The notes under the pieces are model-generated. The model had not been told where the DNA came from and did not search any database. It saw only the letters and a program-made list of their open reading frames with translations. DNA of 64,000 nucleotides from the NCBI RefSeq assembly GCF_017433805.1, contig NZ_JAFRGN010000013.1, positions 62,001-126,000 on the forward strand, written 5' to 3'. Source of the stretch: Butyrivibrio sp. GTDB taxonomy: Bacteria; Bacillota; Clostridia; Lachnospirales; Lachnospiraceae. The translations under genes were made by a program, and so were the position numbers. Positions 44,479 to 52,200 of the stretch are shown piece after piece. Numbering within the stretch: the stretch's first letter is position 1; the number at the start of each line of letters is the position of its first letter.

Positions 44479-44534
44479 TACTACGTCAGATGTACTACGA
44501 CAGACATAGTATGTCAGACATAGTACGACAGACA
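44479..44534 (+). repeat. Four tandem 14-nt repeats (putative PadR operator)
   Basis: Four units of 14 nt each: TACTACGTCAGATG, TACTACGACAGACA, TAGTATGTCAGACA and TAGTACGACAGACA (44479-44492, 44493-44506, 44507-44520, 44521-44534). They start right after the -10 box, so a bound protein would block transcription start or early elongation. They are probably autoregulatory sites. Confidence 0.65.
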
Positions 44535-44589
44535 TATGATTAGTTAGAAAGTATTGAAGGAATATCGAAGGAAAGGAGATATCTACAGA

Positions 44590-44925
44590 ATGATAGAGAT
44601 CAGTAGTGATGTCATTAGAGGCTATAATGACACAATCATTCTCTTTATTCTGCTAGAGGAACCATCCTACGGCTATGAAATCTCCAAGAAGATCAGGTCA
44701 TTATCAGAAGATAAATACATCATCAAGGAGACCACGTTATATTCAGCCTTTACCAGGATGGAGAAAAACGGATACATAGAATCCTATAGTCAGAATGCAG
44801 AGAATGGCAAGAAACGAACGTACTACCGCATTACACAGTTGGGGCGAGATTATTACTCGGAGAAATGTGCGGAGTGGAATTTAACCAAAGAGGTTATAGA
44901 AAAATTTATCAGAGGAGATAGGTGA
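44590..44925 (+). CDS. PadR-family transcriptional regulator
   Basis: A 111-residue winged-helix PadR repressor (residues about 8-85; FILLEEPSYGYEISKKIR and KETTLYSAFTRMEKNGYIES), followed by a short C-terminal helix for dimerisation. An upstream TTG would add 12 residues; ATG at 44590 is chosen because AAAGGAGAT lies 10 nt before it. It heads an operon with a HAAS-domain membrane protein and a DUF4097 protein, a common trio in Firmicutes linked to envelope stress. Confidence 0.92.
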   Translation: MIEISSDVIRGYNDTIILFILLEEPSYGYEISKKIRSLSEDKYIIKETTLYSAFTRMEKNGYIESYSQNAENGKKRTYYRITQLGRDYYSEKCAEWNLTKEVIEKFIRGDR

Positions 44926-44927
44926 TT

Positions 44928-45944
44928 ATGGAAACAATTAAAAATTATTTGGAGACAATGTTTGCAAATCTTCCGAATACAGTTGAGGTTAAGAATGCTA
45001 AGGATGAACTTCTTTCAATGATGGAAGATAAATATTCAGAGCTCATCGCAGAAGGTAAGCCTGAAAACGAAGCTGTGGGGATTGTAATATCAGAATTTGG
45101 TAATCTGGATGAGCTTGCTGAGAGCCTTGGAATCGGAACAGTTGTTAATCAGGAAAGTGATGCTACAGATAGGAGAATGCTTACTACTCAGGAAGTTATC
45201 AACTATGTAGCTGACTGTACACATCGCAGATTCATCCTTGCTATTGGAGTACTACTTTGTATCCTTTCTCCTGTCGGACCAATAATGTTCGAGGCAATAG
45301 GCGATTCAATTGGAATTGGCAGTTTCACAGCAATCGGTGTGATTCTGATGTTTGTTTTAGCAGCTCTTGGAGTTGGAGCAATAGTTTTTTCTACTTTTAT
45401 GAATAATGATTGGAAGTTCCTCGATAAGGAACTGTGCAGCATTGACCTGGCTACTGCAGAGGCCGTAGCAAGATCCAAGGATGAGAATCAGGTAAGTAGA
45501 GGCCTGTATCTTACAATAGGCATTATGCTCTGCATTATCAGCATCATTCCTGTTATTGTTCTTGATACTATTTTTTCCTCAAGCATTAGCATTCTTTCAG
45601 ATGGCTTAGGACCTGCACTTATCTTTGTAGGAGCAGGAATCGGAGTTATGCTGATACTTATGTCTTCAGCCAAGGATGCAGCTTATAACAAGATTCTCTC
45701 ACTTAACGATGCAAATACAATTGCAGGCAATTATGAACCTGTAGTTAAAGAGAGAAAGCATTATGTAAGTAATGCTGCCAAAGACTTTCTGTCAATGTAT
45801 TGGAAAATCGTTACCTGCATTTATTTCATAGCAAGCTTTACAACATTTGACTGGGGTAAGACATGGTTGATATGGCCAATAGCTGGAATCATCAGAAAAC
45901 CACTTGAGCATATTTTAACAGGAGATAGGAGGGAAGAGTCATGA
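44928..45944 (+). CDS. HAAS-domain membrane protein (permease-prefix/DUF1700-like)
   Basis: A 338-residue protein. The first 70 residues or so are a helical cytoplasmic HAAS-type domain (VEVKNAKDELLSMMEDKYSELIAEG, then AVGIVISEFGNLDELAE), which often pairs with PadR regulators. At least five membrane segments follow (about 95-120, 130-155, 195-215, 225-250 and 295-325). The GTG at 44922 overlaps the padR stop; the ATG at 44928 is preferred. Function unknown beyond a probable signalling link to PadR. Confidence 0.8.
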   Translation: METIKNYLETMFANLPNTVEVKNAKDELLSMMEDKYSELIAEGKPENEAVGIVISEFGNLDELAESLGIGTVVNQESDATDRRMLTTQEVINYVADCTHRRFILAIGVLLCILSPVGPIMFEAIGDSIGIGSFTAIGVILMFVLAALGVGAIVFSTFMNNDWKFLDKELCSIDLATAEAVARSKDENQVSRGLYLTIGIMLCIISIIPVIVLDTIFSSSISILSDGLGPALIFVGAGIGVMLILMSSAKDAAYNKILSLNDANTIAGNYEPVVKERKHYVSNAAKDFLSMYWKIVTCIYFIASFTTFDWGKTWLIWPIAGIIRKPLEHILTGDRREES

Positions 45945-46657
45945 AAAAGTTTTTCTCATTTATTCTTTCTATTGCAACTATAGCTGCGGTTTGCTATGGA
46001 GTATATAAATATATTTTACCAAGTGACAGCAGGACAACTCTTAATGAGGACTTTGGCCAGGATGTAAGTGTTGTTGCAATTGAAGCTTCGCTGCTACAGA
46101 TTAAGGTAAAAGAGGGTAGTTCTTTTGCAGTAGAATATGATGGATCTGAAAAGCTCTGCCCAACCTCTACTTATGATGAGAACAGCAAAAAGCTTAGTAT
46201 TACACAACCTGAGTATAAGCCTAAGAAGAGCAAGACTTCTAACGAGAATGAGCTTATATTGTATATGCCAGAAGGGACCAGACTTTCACAATTCAAACTT
46301 GTTAATAATATTGGAGATGTTGACCTTGGTGAGCTTTCAGCAGATCAGATAGTAATCATTGCAGACATTGGTACCATAAAAGCTGATAAGATTACAACTG
46401 ATGAGCTTAAGATTGAGGCTAATCTAGGAGACGTCAATATTGATGAGTGCGATAGCAAAGATATTACAGTTGTTGCTAATATGGGAAGTGTCGATATTGG
46501 TATAGCATCAGATCTTAAGGATTATGGAATCAGTGCAAGCACCACTCTTGGGGAACTTAAGATTGGTTCTGAGAAGTACAAGAATAATTATGTTCAGACT
46601 GGAAATGCTGGGGCAATCAAGATACAGTGTAATCTTGGAAATGTAGTTATAGAATAA
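45941..46657 (+). CDS. DUF4097-type beta-strand-repeat protein, membrane-anchored
   Basis: A 238-residue protein with an N-terminal signal-anchor (about 3-24). The C-terminal beta-helix-like region (about 110-238) has repeating strands such as VNNIGDVDLGELSADQIVI, IEANLGDVNIDE and VVANMGSVDIG, typical of the adhesin-like DUF4097 family. It starts with a 4-nt overlap on the preceding gene. PadR-HAAS-DUF4097 operons are recurrent; the role is presumably at the outer membrane face or cell wall, unproven. Confidence 0.85.
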   Translation: MKKFFSFILSIATIAAVCYGVYKYILPSDSRTTLNEDFGQDVSVVAIEASLLQIKVKEGSSFAVEYDGSEKLCPTSTYDENSKKLSITQPEYKPKKSKTSNENELILYMPEGTRLSQFKLVNNIGDVDLGELSADQIVIIADIGTIKADKITTDELKIEANLGDVNIDECDSKDITVVANMGSVDIGIASDLKDYGISASTTLGELKIGSEKYKNNYVQTGNAGAIKIQCNLGNVVIE

Positions 46658-46688
46658 GACTTATATAATGAATACATGAGACGTGTGA

Positions 46689-46725
46689 AAAGCCGGAGTT
46701 TACTTAGGTAAATTCTGGCTTTTCT
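46689..46725 (+). terminator. Terminator after the padR operon
   Basis: AAAGCCGGAGTTTAC and GTAAATTCTGGCTTTT pair with two G-T pairs around a TTAG loop. Confidence 0.7.
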
Positions 46726-46877
46726 ATATATTGTGGTATTTTGAAACATTATATCAATATTTAGTTATCAAAATTTCATATTCAGTTTATCCATTTTTTA
46801 GAATATCTAGTATATAATATTTTCAAGAACTACAAGATATTGTGTTTGGGAGTTAAAAAGTAAAGGGGGATGACAAT

Positions 46878-47057
46878 ATGCAGCGAATATATACAAAAGA
46901 AACAGCTATTGTAAGAGGCCCTAAAACGATCAATGCAATGTTGCTTGGCGGTAAGTATATTGATTCACGAACCTTTGAAATAATTATTAAGAGTATAGTT
47001 TCAGCCTTCCTTCTCATAGGAGCAGGAATTATATCAGCATTATTAGTAATGATGTAA
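46878..47057 (+). CDS. Small single-span membrane protein (59 residues), unknown
   Basis: A short reading frame beginning at an ATG preceded by AAAGGGGG, with a good terminator 33 nt after the stop. It encodes a basic N-terminal half (MQRIYTKETAIVRGPKTINA) and one hydrophobic C-terminal helix (residues about 36-57; IIIKSIVSAFLLIGAGIISA). It lies alone between the padR operon and the LexA-box gene. The own ribosome binding site and terminator make it a credible small gene. No family is recognised. Confidence 0.6.
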   Translation: MQRIYTKETAIVRGPKTINAMLLGGKYIDSRTFEIIIKSIVSAFLLIGAGIISALLVMM

Positions 47058-47089
47058 CGCGTTCTCCCTAATATACATCACCTCCATAG

Positions 47090-47130
47090 ATCAGCAGGTA
47101 GCAACCCCTATAGCTACCTGCTGATTTACT
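47090..47130 (+). terminator. Terminator after the small membrane protein
   Basis: A perfect 13-bp stem (47090-47102 with 47113-47125) followed by TTTACTATT. Confidence 0.8.
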
Positions 47131-47194
47131 ATTCACAAATTTGCGAACGAACAAAAGTCCTATGACGTGGGGGAGGCGCCAATTAATTTAGTGG

Positions 47195-47223
47195 TTGCAA
47201 AATAGAACACCTGTTCATATAAT
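47195..47223 (+). promoter_or_regulatory. Promoter of the putative SOS gene
   Basis: TTGCAA (47195-47200), a 17-nt spacer and a perfect TATAAT (47218-47223). The spacer contains a LexA-like dyad. Confidence 0.8.
47205..47216. promoter_or_regulatory. LexA-like box 1
   Basis: GAACACCTGTTC is GAAC-N4-GTTC, the core of the Gram-positive SOS box (CGAACRNRYGTTYG). It lies between the -35 and -10 boxes, the classical repressing position. Confidence 0.6.
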
Positions 47224-47231
47224 ATAATTAC

Positions 47232-47245
47232 CAAACAAATGTTTG
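47232..47245. promoter_or_regulatory. LexA-like box 2
   Basis: CAAACAAATGTTTG differs from the Gram-positive SOS box CGAACRNRYGTTYG at one position (A for G at the second base). It lies just after the predicted transcription start. Confidence 0.5.
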
Positions 47246-47265
47246 CATTTGGGGCAGGTGAGTTT

Positions 47266-47550
47266 ATGAGCAGGATTATAGATAAAGTTGATGTTATATG
47301 TGAATATAAGGCGGATGGGAGTTTGATTCCAATGAGATTCAGGCTCTTGAATGATGATGGCGTTTATGAGGCCTATACAATAAAGGGATACAGGCAGCTC
47401 TTTAATAAAGAGACGTATACAACTCCAGATGGAGTCTATGTCTGTAGTAAGGACAAAGTCTTCGAGTGCAGGGTGTTGATACTTGATATGTATAGAACTG
47501 TGAGGCTATATTTCAATATGGACAGGAATTCCTGGAAGATTGCAATCTGA
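47266..47550 (+). CDS. Small protein of unknown function behind LexA-like boxes
   Basis: A 94-residue, beta-rich, soluble protein (MSRIIDKVDVICEYKADG, RFRLLNDDGVYEAYTIKGY, and a C-terminal VRLYFNMDRNSWKI). An upstream ATG at 47239 would add nine residues but lies in the operator; the ATG at 47266 follows CAGGTGAG. Similar small proteins occur beside Y-family polymerase or repair genes in Clostridia to my recollection, which would fit the SOS-type promoter, but no polymerase gene is here. Function unknown. Confidence 0.75.
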   Translation: MSRIIDKVDVICEYKADGSLIPMRFRLLNDDGVYEAYTIKGYRQLFNKETYTTPDGVYVCSKDKVFECRVLILDMYRTVRLYFNMDRNSWKIAI

Positions 47551-47587
47551 GTCAGCAAGAAATGTCTCTGTTTGCTTAGATTAATAC

Positions 47588-47616
47588 TTGACGCAGTACA
47601 TATATACTGTTAGACT
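47588..47616 (+). promoter_or_regulatory. Promoter of the rsgA-lsa leader
   Basis: TTGACG (47588-47593), a 17-nt spacer and TAGACT (47611-47616). The spacer holds a CAGTA-N6-TACTG dyad (47594-47609). Confidence 0.6.
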
Positions 47617-47657
47617 CAAGAAGTAGTAAATATTAAGAAAGCGAGGTAATCATAATA

Positions 47658-47723
47658 ATGAGTGCAATGAGAATAGAGATTGTAACTGAATATTATATGG
47701 AGACCTCGGTTTATGCCCTTTAA
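47658..47723 (+). CDS. Short upstream ORF (21 residues), probable leader peptide
   Basis: An ATG-started frame of 21 codons (MSAMRIEIVTEYYMETSVYAL) lies 35 nt after the predicted transcription start. Its AGGT site (in GCGAGGT, 47641-47647) can pair with ACCTCG inside the frame (47703-47708). A terminator follows 34 nt after the stop, then rsgA and an ABC-F gene. Leader peptides of this type control ABC-F genes through ribosome stalling; that role here is inferred. The frame is too short for coding statistics. Confidence 0.45.
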   Translation: MSAMRIEIVTEYYMETSVYAL

Positions 47724-47756
47724 TTCTGATTGGGCAGATATATTATATTGATTTAT

Positions 47757-47791
47757 GAGCCGTGGCATTTTTTGTCGCGGCTTTTCTTTTT
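47757..47791 (+). terminator. Attenuator-type terminator upstream of rsgA
   Basis: AGCCGTG (47758-47764) and CGCGGCT (47776-47782) form a stem with one G-T pair, followed by TTTCTTTTTG. It lies inside the leader of the rsgA-lsa transcript, 112 nt before rsgA, so some transcription must read through it or start after it. Confidence 0.7.
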
Positions 47792-47902
47792 GTTTGCGAA
47801 CTACTTCCTGCAAGATTTTTCTAGATTTTTCAATTAGTATTCCCCGTTGATCTCCATATGTTTGAACTTGCAAATAAACAATAAAATGGAGAGATGATAG
47901 AA

Positions 47903-48874
47903 ATGAATAATACAGTAGTTACAGGTAGAATTTCTGAAATACAGAAGAATAGTTACACCATTAGATACGAGGGTACAGACATTCCTGGAAAGCTAAAGGG
48001 AAGCTTTTATGAAAAGGATGCAGAATGCTTTCCTGTAGTTGGGGATTATGTTGATTTTAGTCTAAATCCAGTTGGAGACTCGATTATAGAGGCAGTATGC
48101 AACAGGAAAAACATGCTGCAAAGACCTGATCAGGCCAAAACAGGCGTAATGCAGTATATGGTTGCCAATGTGGATTACACCTTTATAATTACTTCTTTAA
48201 ATGAAGATTACAGCTACAATAGAATTGCGCGATATGTCAGCATTGTTCTTCAGGGAGGCTCGATTCCTGTAGTAGTATTGACCAAGTCTGACCTGTGCAA
48301 TAACACCGGCAGATACATTAGAGAGGTTGAAACGATATCTGACAAAGTGAGAGTTCATGCCATTTCTGCAATTTATGAAATTGGACTTGATGAGTTAAAA
48401 GAGTACATGATTAGTGGAACGACCATATGCCTTATGGGCTCTTCTGGCGCTGGTAAATCAACACTTATAAATGCTATATCTGGTAAGGAAATCATGAAAA
48501 CGTCTGAAATAAGAGAGTCTGATTCTACCGGCCGGCATACAACGACGCATAGGCAGCTTATCGAACTTCCTAATGGCGTATCAATAATAGATACGCCAGG
48601 CATGAGAGAAGTTGGGATGGCTAACGTCGCAGAAGGAATAGATGATACTTTTTCTGACATCAAAGAGCTTGAGATGCAGTGCAGATTCAGTGACTGCAAA
48701 CATGAGACAGAGCCTGGCTGTGCGATAAAAAAGGCTATAGAGAGCGGTGAATTATCACTAGATAGGTATCAGTTATATAAGAATCTTGGCTCAGAAAATA
48801 AACGGAATTATGCAATGAAGAAGGAGGTGTCAAAATGGAGAAAAGAAAGAAATAAGATGTTCAAAAAATATTAA
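47903..48874 (+). CDS. rsgA: Ribosome small-subunit-dependent GTPase A
   Basis: A 323-residue circularly permuted GTPase that assists 30S maturation. An N-terminal OB fold (about 1-65) comes first, then G4 TKSD, G1 GSSGAGKSTL and G3 DTPGM. A zinc knuckle (CRFSDCKHETEPGC) follows. ATG codons at 47894 and 47903 are in frame; the second has the proper 9-nt spacing from GGAGAG. It is paired with an Lsa-type ABC-F protein, not with the usual housekeeping neighbours, so it may be a second, ribosome-protection-linked copy. Confidence 0.92.
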   Translation: MNNTVVTGRISEIQKNSYTIRYEGTDIPGKLKGSFYEKDAECFPVVGDYVDFSLNPVGDSIIEAVCNRKNMLQRPDQAKTGVMQYMVANVDYTFIITSLNEDYSYNRIARYVSIVLQGGSIPVVVLTKSDLCNNTGRYIREVETISDKVRVHAISAIYEIGLDELKEYMISGTTICLMGSSGAGKSTLINAISGKEIMKTSEIRESDSTGRHTTTHRQLIELPNGVSIIDTPGMREVGMANVAEGIDDTFSDIKELEMQCRFSDCKHETEPGCAIKKAIESGELSLDRYQLYKNLGSENKRNYAMKKEVSKWRKERNKMFKKY

Positions 48875-48912
48875 TTGAGCCACCTATTGGCTCTTGAGAG
48901 CAGGTGATATAA

Positions 48913-50442
48913 ATGTCTCAGATCAGAGTTAGTGATCTTACATTTGCATATGATAACAGTGCGGACGATGTATTAACAAATGTTTCTTTTAACATAGATA
49001 CAGACTGGAAACTTGGTTTTATTGGCAGAAATGGCAAAGGCAAAACAACTCTTTTAAATCTCCTGATGGGAAAATATGAGTACAAGGGCAGCATAAGTGC
49101 TTCGACAAAGTTTGACTATTTTCCCTATCCTTACGATGATACGAATCAGCAGGTGACAGCAGATGAAATGATAGGAGAGTGGAAACCTCAAGTTGAATCC
49201 TGGCAGGTAATGGTTCAGATGAATCAGCTTTCGATGGATGCAGAGTGCTTGTACAGACCATTTATTAGCCTTAGCCATGGGGAAAAGACAAGAATCATGC
49301 TGGCAGTTTTATTTGCTACAGAGAATGAATTCTTGCTGATCGACGAGCCAACAAATCATCTGGACCAGGAAGCTCGAAGGATTGTAAAAGAGTATCTGTC
49401 AAAGAAAAAAGGGTTTATCCTTGTTTCACATGACAGAGATCTTCTGGATGCTGTATGCGACCACGTTCTAGTGCTTAACAGGCAGACGGTAGAAGTGCAG
49501 GCGGGAAATTTCTCTTCCTGGTGGGATAATAAGGAAAAGAGCGATTCTTTTGCCAAGGCAGAAAACGAAAAGCATCTCAAAGAAATTGGAAAACTTAAGG
49601 CTGCTGCCGACAGAAACAGCAGGTGGGCTGATAAGAGTGAGAATTCCAAGATTGGCTTTGATCCAGTTAAGGAACATGACAGAAGCATATCGTCAAGATC
49701 ATTTATTGGGGCAAAGACCAAGAAAATGGAGGCCAGAGTCAAAGCTTTCGAAAACAGGATAGATAGAGAGATCGAAGAAAAAGAGGGCCTTTTGCAGGAT
49801 ATAGAGACTGTAGTGGATTTAAAACTCTGTCCTCTTAAATATCACAAGAATGTGCTGATTGATGCCAAGGATCTGACACTTAGATACGAAGATGCAGCAC
49901 AGCCTCTATTTGAAAACTTGAGATTTCAGGTAAAGCAAGGAGACAGAGTAATTATTTCCGGAGAAAACGGATGCGGTAAATCCAGCATAATTAAGGCTAT
50001 TTTCCAAAAACTTGGCGAAAACAAAGAACCTCTCATTGTTGATGGAACTCTTAACGTAGGCTCGGGGCTTATCGTTTCCTATGTCAATCAGGATACATCT
50101 TTTTTAGTAGGCTCACTTAAGGATTTCTGTGAAAAGAGAGGCTTTGATTACAGCCTGTTCCTTGCAATCCTTCGACAACTTGATTTTGGTAGGGCTCAGT
50201 TTTACAAGAATATGGAGGATTATTCTGAAGGGCAAAAGAAAAAAGTGCTGATCGCAGCAAGTCTCATAACACCTGCACATCTGTATATCTGGGATGAACC
50301 ACTTAACTACATCGATGTATTCTCCAGAATGCAGATTGAAAAGCTGATACTTGAATTTGAGCCTACAATGCTAATTGTGGAACATGATGTCAGATTCCAA
50401 GAGAAAATAGCAACGGACATTGTTAAAATACAGGAGGGATAA
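48913..50442 (+). CDS. Lsa-type ABC-F ribosomal protection protein
   Basis: A 509-residue ABC-F ATPase with two ABC cassettes and no membrane segment. Cassette 1: GRNGKGKTT, LSHGEKTR, LIDEPTNHLD. Cassette 2: GENGCGKSS, YSEGQKKK, WDEPLNYID. The linker between them (about 190-285, charged helices) is the ribosome-contacting antibiotic-resistance domain. The opening IRVSDLTFAYDNS and TDWKLGFIGRNGKGK resemble the Lsa family, which protects against lincosamides, streptogramin A and pleuromutilins. Actual resistance is inferred. A small GAGCCA/TGGCTC hairpin lies between rsgA and this gene. Confidence 0.88.
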   Translation: MSQIRVSDLTFAYDNSADDVLTNVSFNIDTDWKLGFIGRNGKGKTTLLNLLMGKYEYKGSISASTKFDYFPYPYDDTNQQVTADEMIGEWKPQVESWQVMVQMNQLSMDAECLYRPFISLSHGEKTRIMLAVLFATENEFLLIDEPTNHLDQEARRIVKEYLSKKKGFILVSHDRDLLDAVCDHVLVLNRQTVEVQAGNFSSWWDNKEKSDSFAKAENEKHLKEIGKLKAAADRNSRWADKSENSKIGFDPVKEHDRSISSRSFIGAKTKKMEARVKAFENRIDREIEEKEGLLQDIETVVDLKLCPLKYHKNVLIDAKDLTLRYEDAAQPLFENLRFQVKQGDRVIISGENGCGKSSIIKAIFQKLGENKEPLIVDGTLNVGSGLIVSYVNQDTSFLVGSLKDFCEKRGFDYSLFLAILRQLDFGRAQFYKNMEDYSEGQKKKVLIAASLITPAHLYIWDEPLNYIDVFSRMQIEKLILEFEPTMLIVEHDVRFQEKIATDIVKIQEG

Positions 50443-50466
50443 AATTATCTTTATAGTATAACCATA

Positions 50467-50495
50467 TTGACATTTTTTAACCTGTTAACTAAAAT
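50467..50495 (+). promoter_or_regulatory. tyrS promoter
   Basis: TTGACA (50467-50472), a 17-nt spacer and TAAAAT (50490-50495), just before the T-box leader. Confidence 0.75.
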
Positions 50496-50504
50496 TGCTA
50501 TATA

Positions 50505-50817
50505 TTGAAAAGGCTATGATCGGATCAAGTAAGAATCGAATTCTGACAACAGAGAATTGCCGGTTGGTGAGAGGCGTATGTTAAGAGCGATGATGAATAC
50601 CTCCGTGAGCTGCCAGGTTGAATTTCAGGAAATTTTGAATACTAGACTTGGACGGGATTGACCGTTATATCAAAAGAGTATCGCTGATCAGATTGATATT
50701 TTTTATCTGAGATGTCGTACTTACTGAGGCACATAGTGCGAGCTGTGTGTGAATGAAGGTGGTAACACGATTAATTCGTCCTTCACGATCTTTTGTGGAT
50801 TGTGAAGGACTTTTTTA
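50505..50817 (+). ncRNA. Tyrosine T-box leader
   Basis: A T-box riboswitch that senses uncharged tRNA(Tyr). Stem I contains the AGTAAG element near its base and the specifier TAC at 50598-50600 (in GATGAATACC), a tyrosine codon. The T-box itself is AAGGTGGTAACACG (50756-50769), with TGGT to pair with the tRNA acceptor end; the last T fits the A discriminator of tRNA(Tyr). The terminator GTCCTTCAC/GTGAAGGAC (50778-50786, 50802-50810) with six T residues follows. tyrS is downstream, so the specificity is consistent. Confidence 0.93.
50778..50817 (+). terminator. T-box-controlled terminator of tyrS
   Basis: A 9-bp perfect stem, 15-nt loop and TTTTTT. It is replaced by an antiterminator when uncharged tRNA(Tyr) binds. 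Confidence 0.9.
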
Positions 50818-50858
50818 TTTGTTCTTACACGATCCGGATAATATTTTGGAGGTGCTTT

Positions 50859-52079
50859 ATGCAGATTTTTGACGAACTTAAGGCAAGAGGACTTATTGCC
50901 CAGGTAACAGATGAGGAACAGATAAGAGACCTTGTTAATGCAGGTAAGGCTACATTCTACATTGGCTTTGACTGTACAGCAGATTCTCTTACAGCTGGTC
51001 ATTTCATGGCTCTTACACTTATGAAGAGACTTCAGATGGCTGGTAACAAGCCTATCGCTCTTATCGGCGGTGGTACAACAATGATCGGTGATCCATCAGG
51101 CAGAACTGATATGCGTAAGATGCTCACAAGAGAAGACATCGATCACAACGCTGAGTGCTTCAAAAAGCAGATGGAGAAATTCATCGACTTTGGCGAAGGC
51201 AAGGCTATGATGGTTAACAATGCTGACTGGCTCATGAACCTTAACTACATCGAGCTTCTTCGTGAGGTTGGCGCATGCTTTTCAGTTAACAACATGCTCC
51301 GTGCTGAGTGCTACAAGCAGCGTATGGAGAAGGGACTTTCATTCCTTGAGTTTAACTACATGATCATGCAGTCATACGACTTCTATTACATGTTCCAGAA
51401 GTACAACTGTAACCTTGAGTTTGGTGGCGACGATCAGTGGAGCAACATGCTCGGTGGTACAGAGCTTATCCGTCGTAAGCTTGGTAAGGATGCTCACGCT
51501 ATGACAATCACACTTCTTACAGACTCACAGGGTAAGAAGATGGGTAAGACAGCTGGTAACGCTGTATGGCTTGATCCTAACAAGACATCACCATTTGATT
51601 TCTATCAGTACTGGAGAAATGTTGGCGATGCTGACGTAGATAAGTGCATCAAGATGCTCACATTCATTCCTATCGAAGAGATTCTCGAGATGGAGAAGTG
51701 GGATGATTCCAGAATCAACGAGAAGAAGGAAATCCTCGCATTTGAGCTTACAGCTCTTGTTCATGGTAAAGAGGAAGCTCAGAAGGCTCAGGACGCAGCT
51801 AGAGCTCTTTTCGCAGGTGGCGGAGATATGAGCAATGTTCCGGCTGTAGCTCTTAAGGAAGAGGACTTCAGAGATGGTGTTGTAGATATCCTTCAGGTAC
51901 TTGTTTCAGCTGGTCTTTGTGCTACAAGAAGCGAGGCTAGACGTGCCGTTGAGCAGGGCGGCGTAACCTTCAACGAAGAGAAGGTTACAGATGTTAAGAC
52001 AACTTATACTAAGGACGTATTCGGCGATGGCGTAATGGTTCGTAAGGGTAAGAAGTCTTACAAGAAGGTAACAGCTTAA
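50859..52079 (+). CDS. tyrS: Tyrosyl-tRNA synthetase
   Basis: A 406-residue class I synthetase that charges tRNA(Tyr). The nucleotide-binding HIGH-type motif is TAGHFMAL; FNYMIMQSYDF and GGDDQWSNM line the tyrosine site, and the second signature is KKMGKTAG (KMSKS-like). A C-terminal S4-like domain (about 340-406) binds the tRNA. The upstream in-frame ATG at 50793 is within the terminator, so the ATG at 50859 after GGAGGTG is used. Codon use is of the highly expressed type. Confidence 0.97.
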   Translation: MQIFDELKARGLIAQVTDEEQIRDLVNAGKATFYIGFDCTADSLTAGHFMALTLMKRLQMAGNKPIALIGGGTTMIGDPSGRTDMRKMLTREDIDHNAECFKKQMEKFIDFGEGKAMMVNNADWLMNLNYIELLREVGACFSVNNMLRAECYKQRMEKGLSFLEFNYMIMQSYDFYYMFQKYNCNLEFGGDDQWSNMLGGTELIRRKLGKDAHAMTITLLTDSQGKKMGKTAGNAVWLDPNKTSPFDFYQYWRNVGDADVDKCIKMLTFIPIEEILEMEKWDDSRINEKKEILAFELTALVHGKEEAQKAQDAARALFAGGGDMSNVPAVALKEEDFRDGVVDILQVLVSAGLCATRSEARRAVEQGGVTFNEEKVTDVKTTYTKDVFGDGVMVRKGKKSYKKVTA

Positions 52080-52111
52080 TTTAATAAATATAACAATATA
52101 ACAACATAACG

Positions 52112-52199
52112 AAGCACATCTACAGGTGCTGGTATATCCTATTTTTTCTGGTTATTCTGGAAAAAAGGTATATATCTAGTAACCTGGGATGTGCTTTTT
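52112..52199 (+). terminator. Terminator after tyrS (long hairpin)
   Basis: AAGCACATC (52112-52120) pairs with GATGTGCTT (52188-52196), followed by TTTTA. Inside are further CAGGT/ACCTG and TTTTTTC/GAAAAAA pairings, making a long, rod-like hairpin. Confidence 0.7.
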
Positions 52200-52200
52200 A

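Noticed and set aside
44479-44534. CRISPR-like array
   Set aside because: Repeats are 14 nt head to tail with no spacers; an operator array fits better.
50793-50858. N-terminal extension of tyrosyl-tRNA synthetase
   Set aside because: The extra codons lie in the T-box terminator and T tract; the ATG at 50859 after GGAGGTG fits the family.
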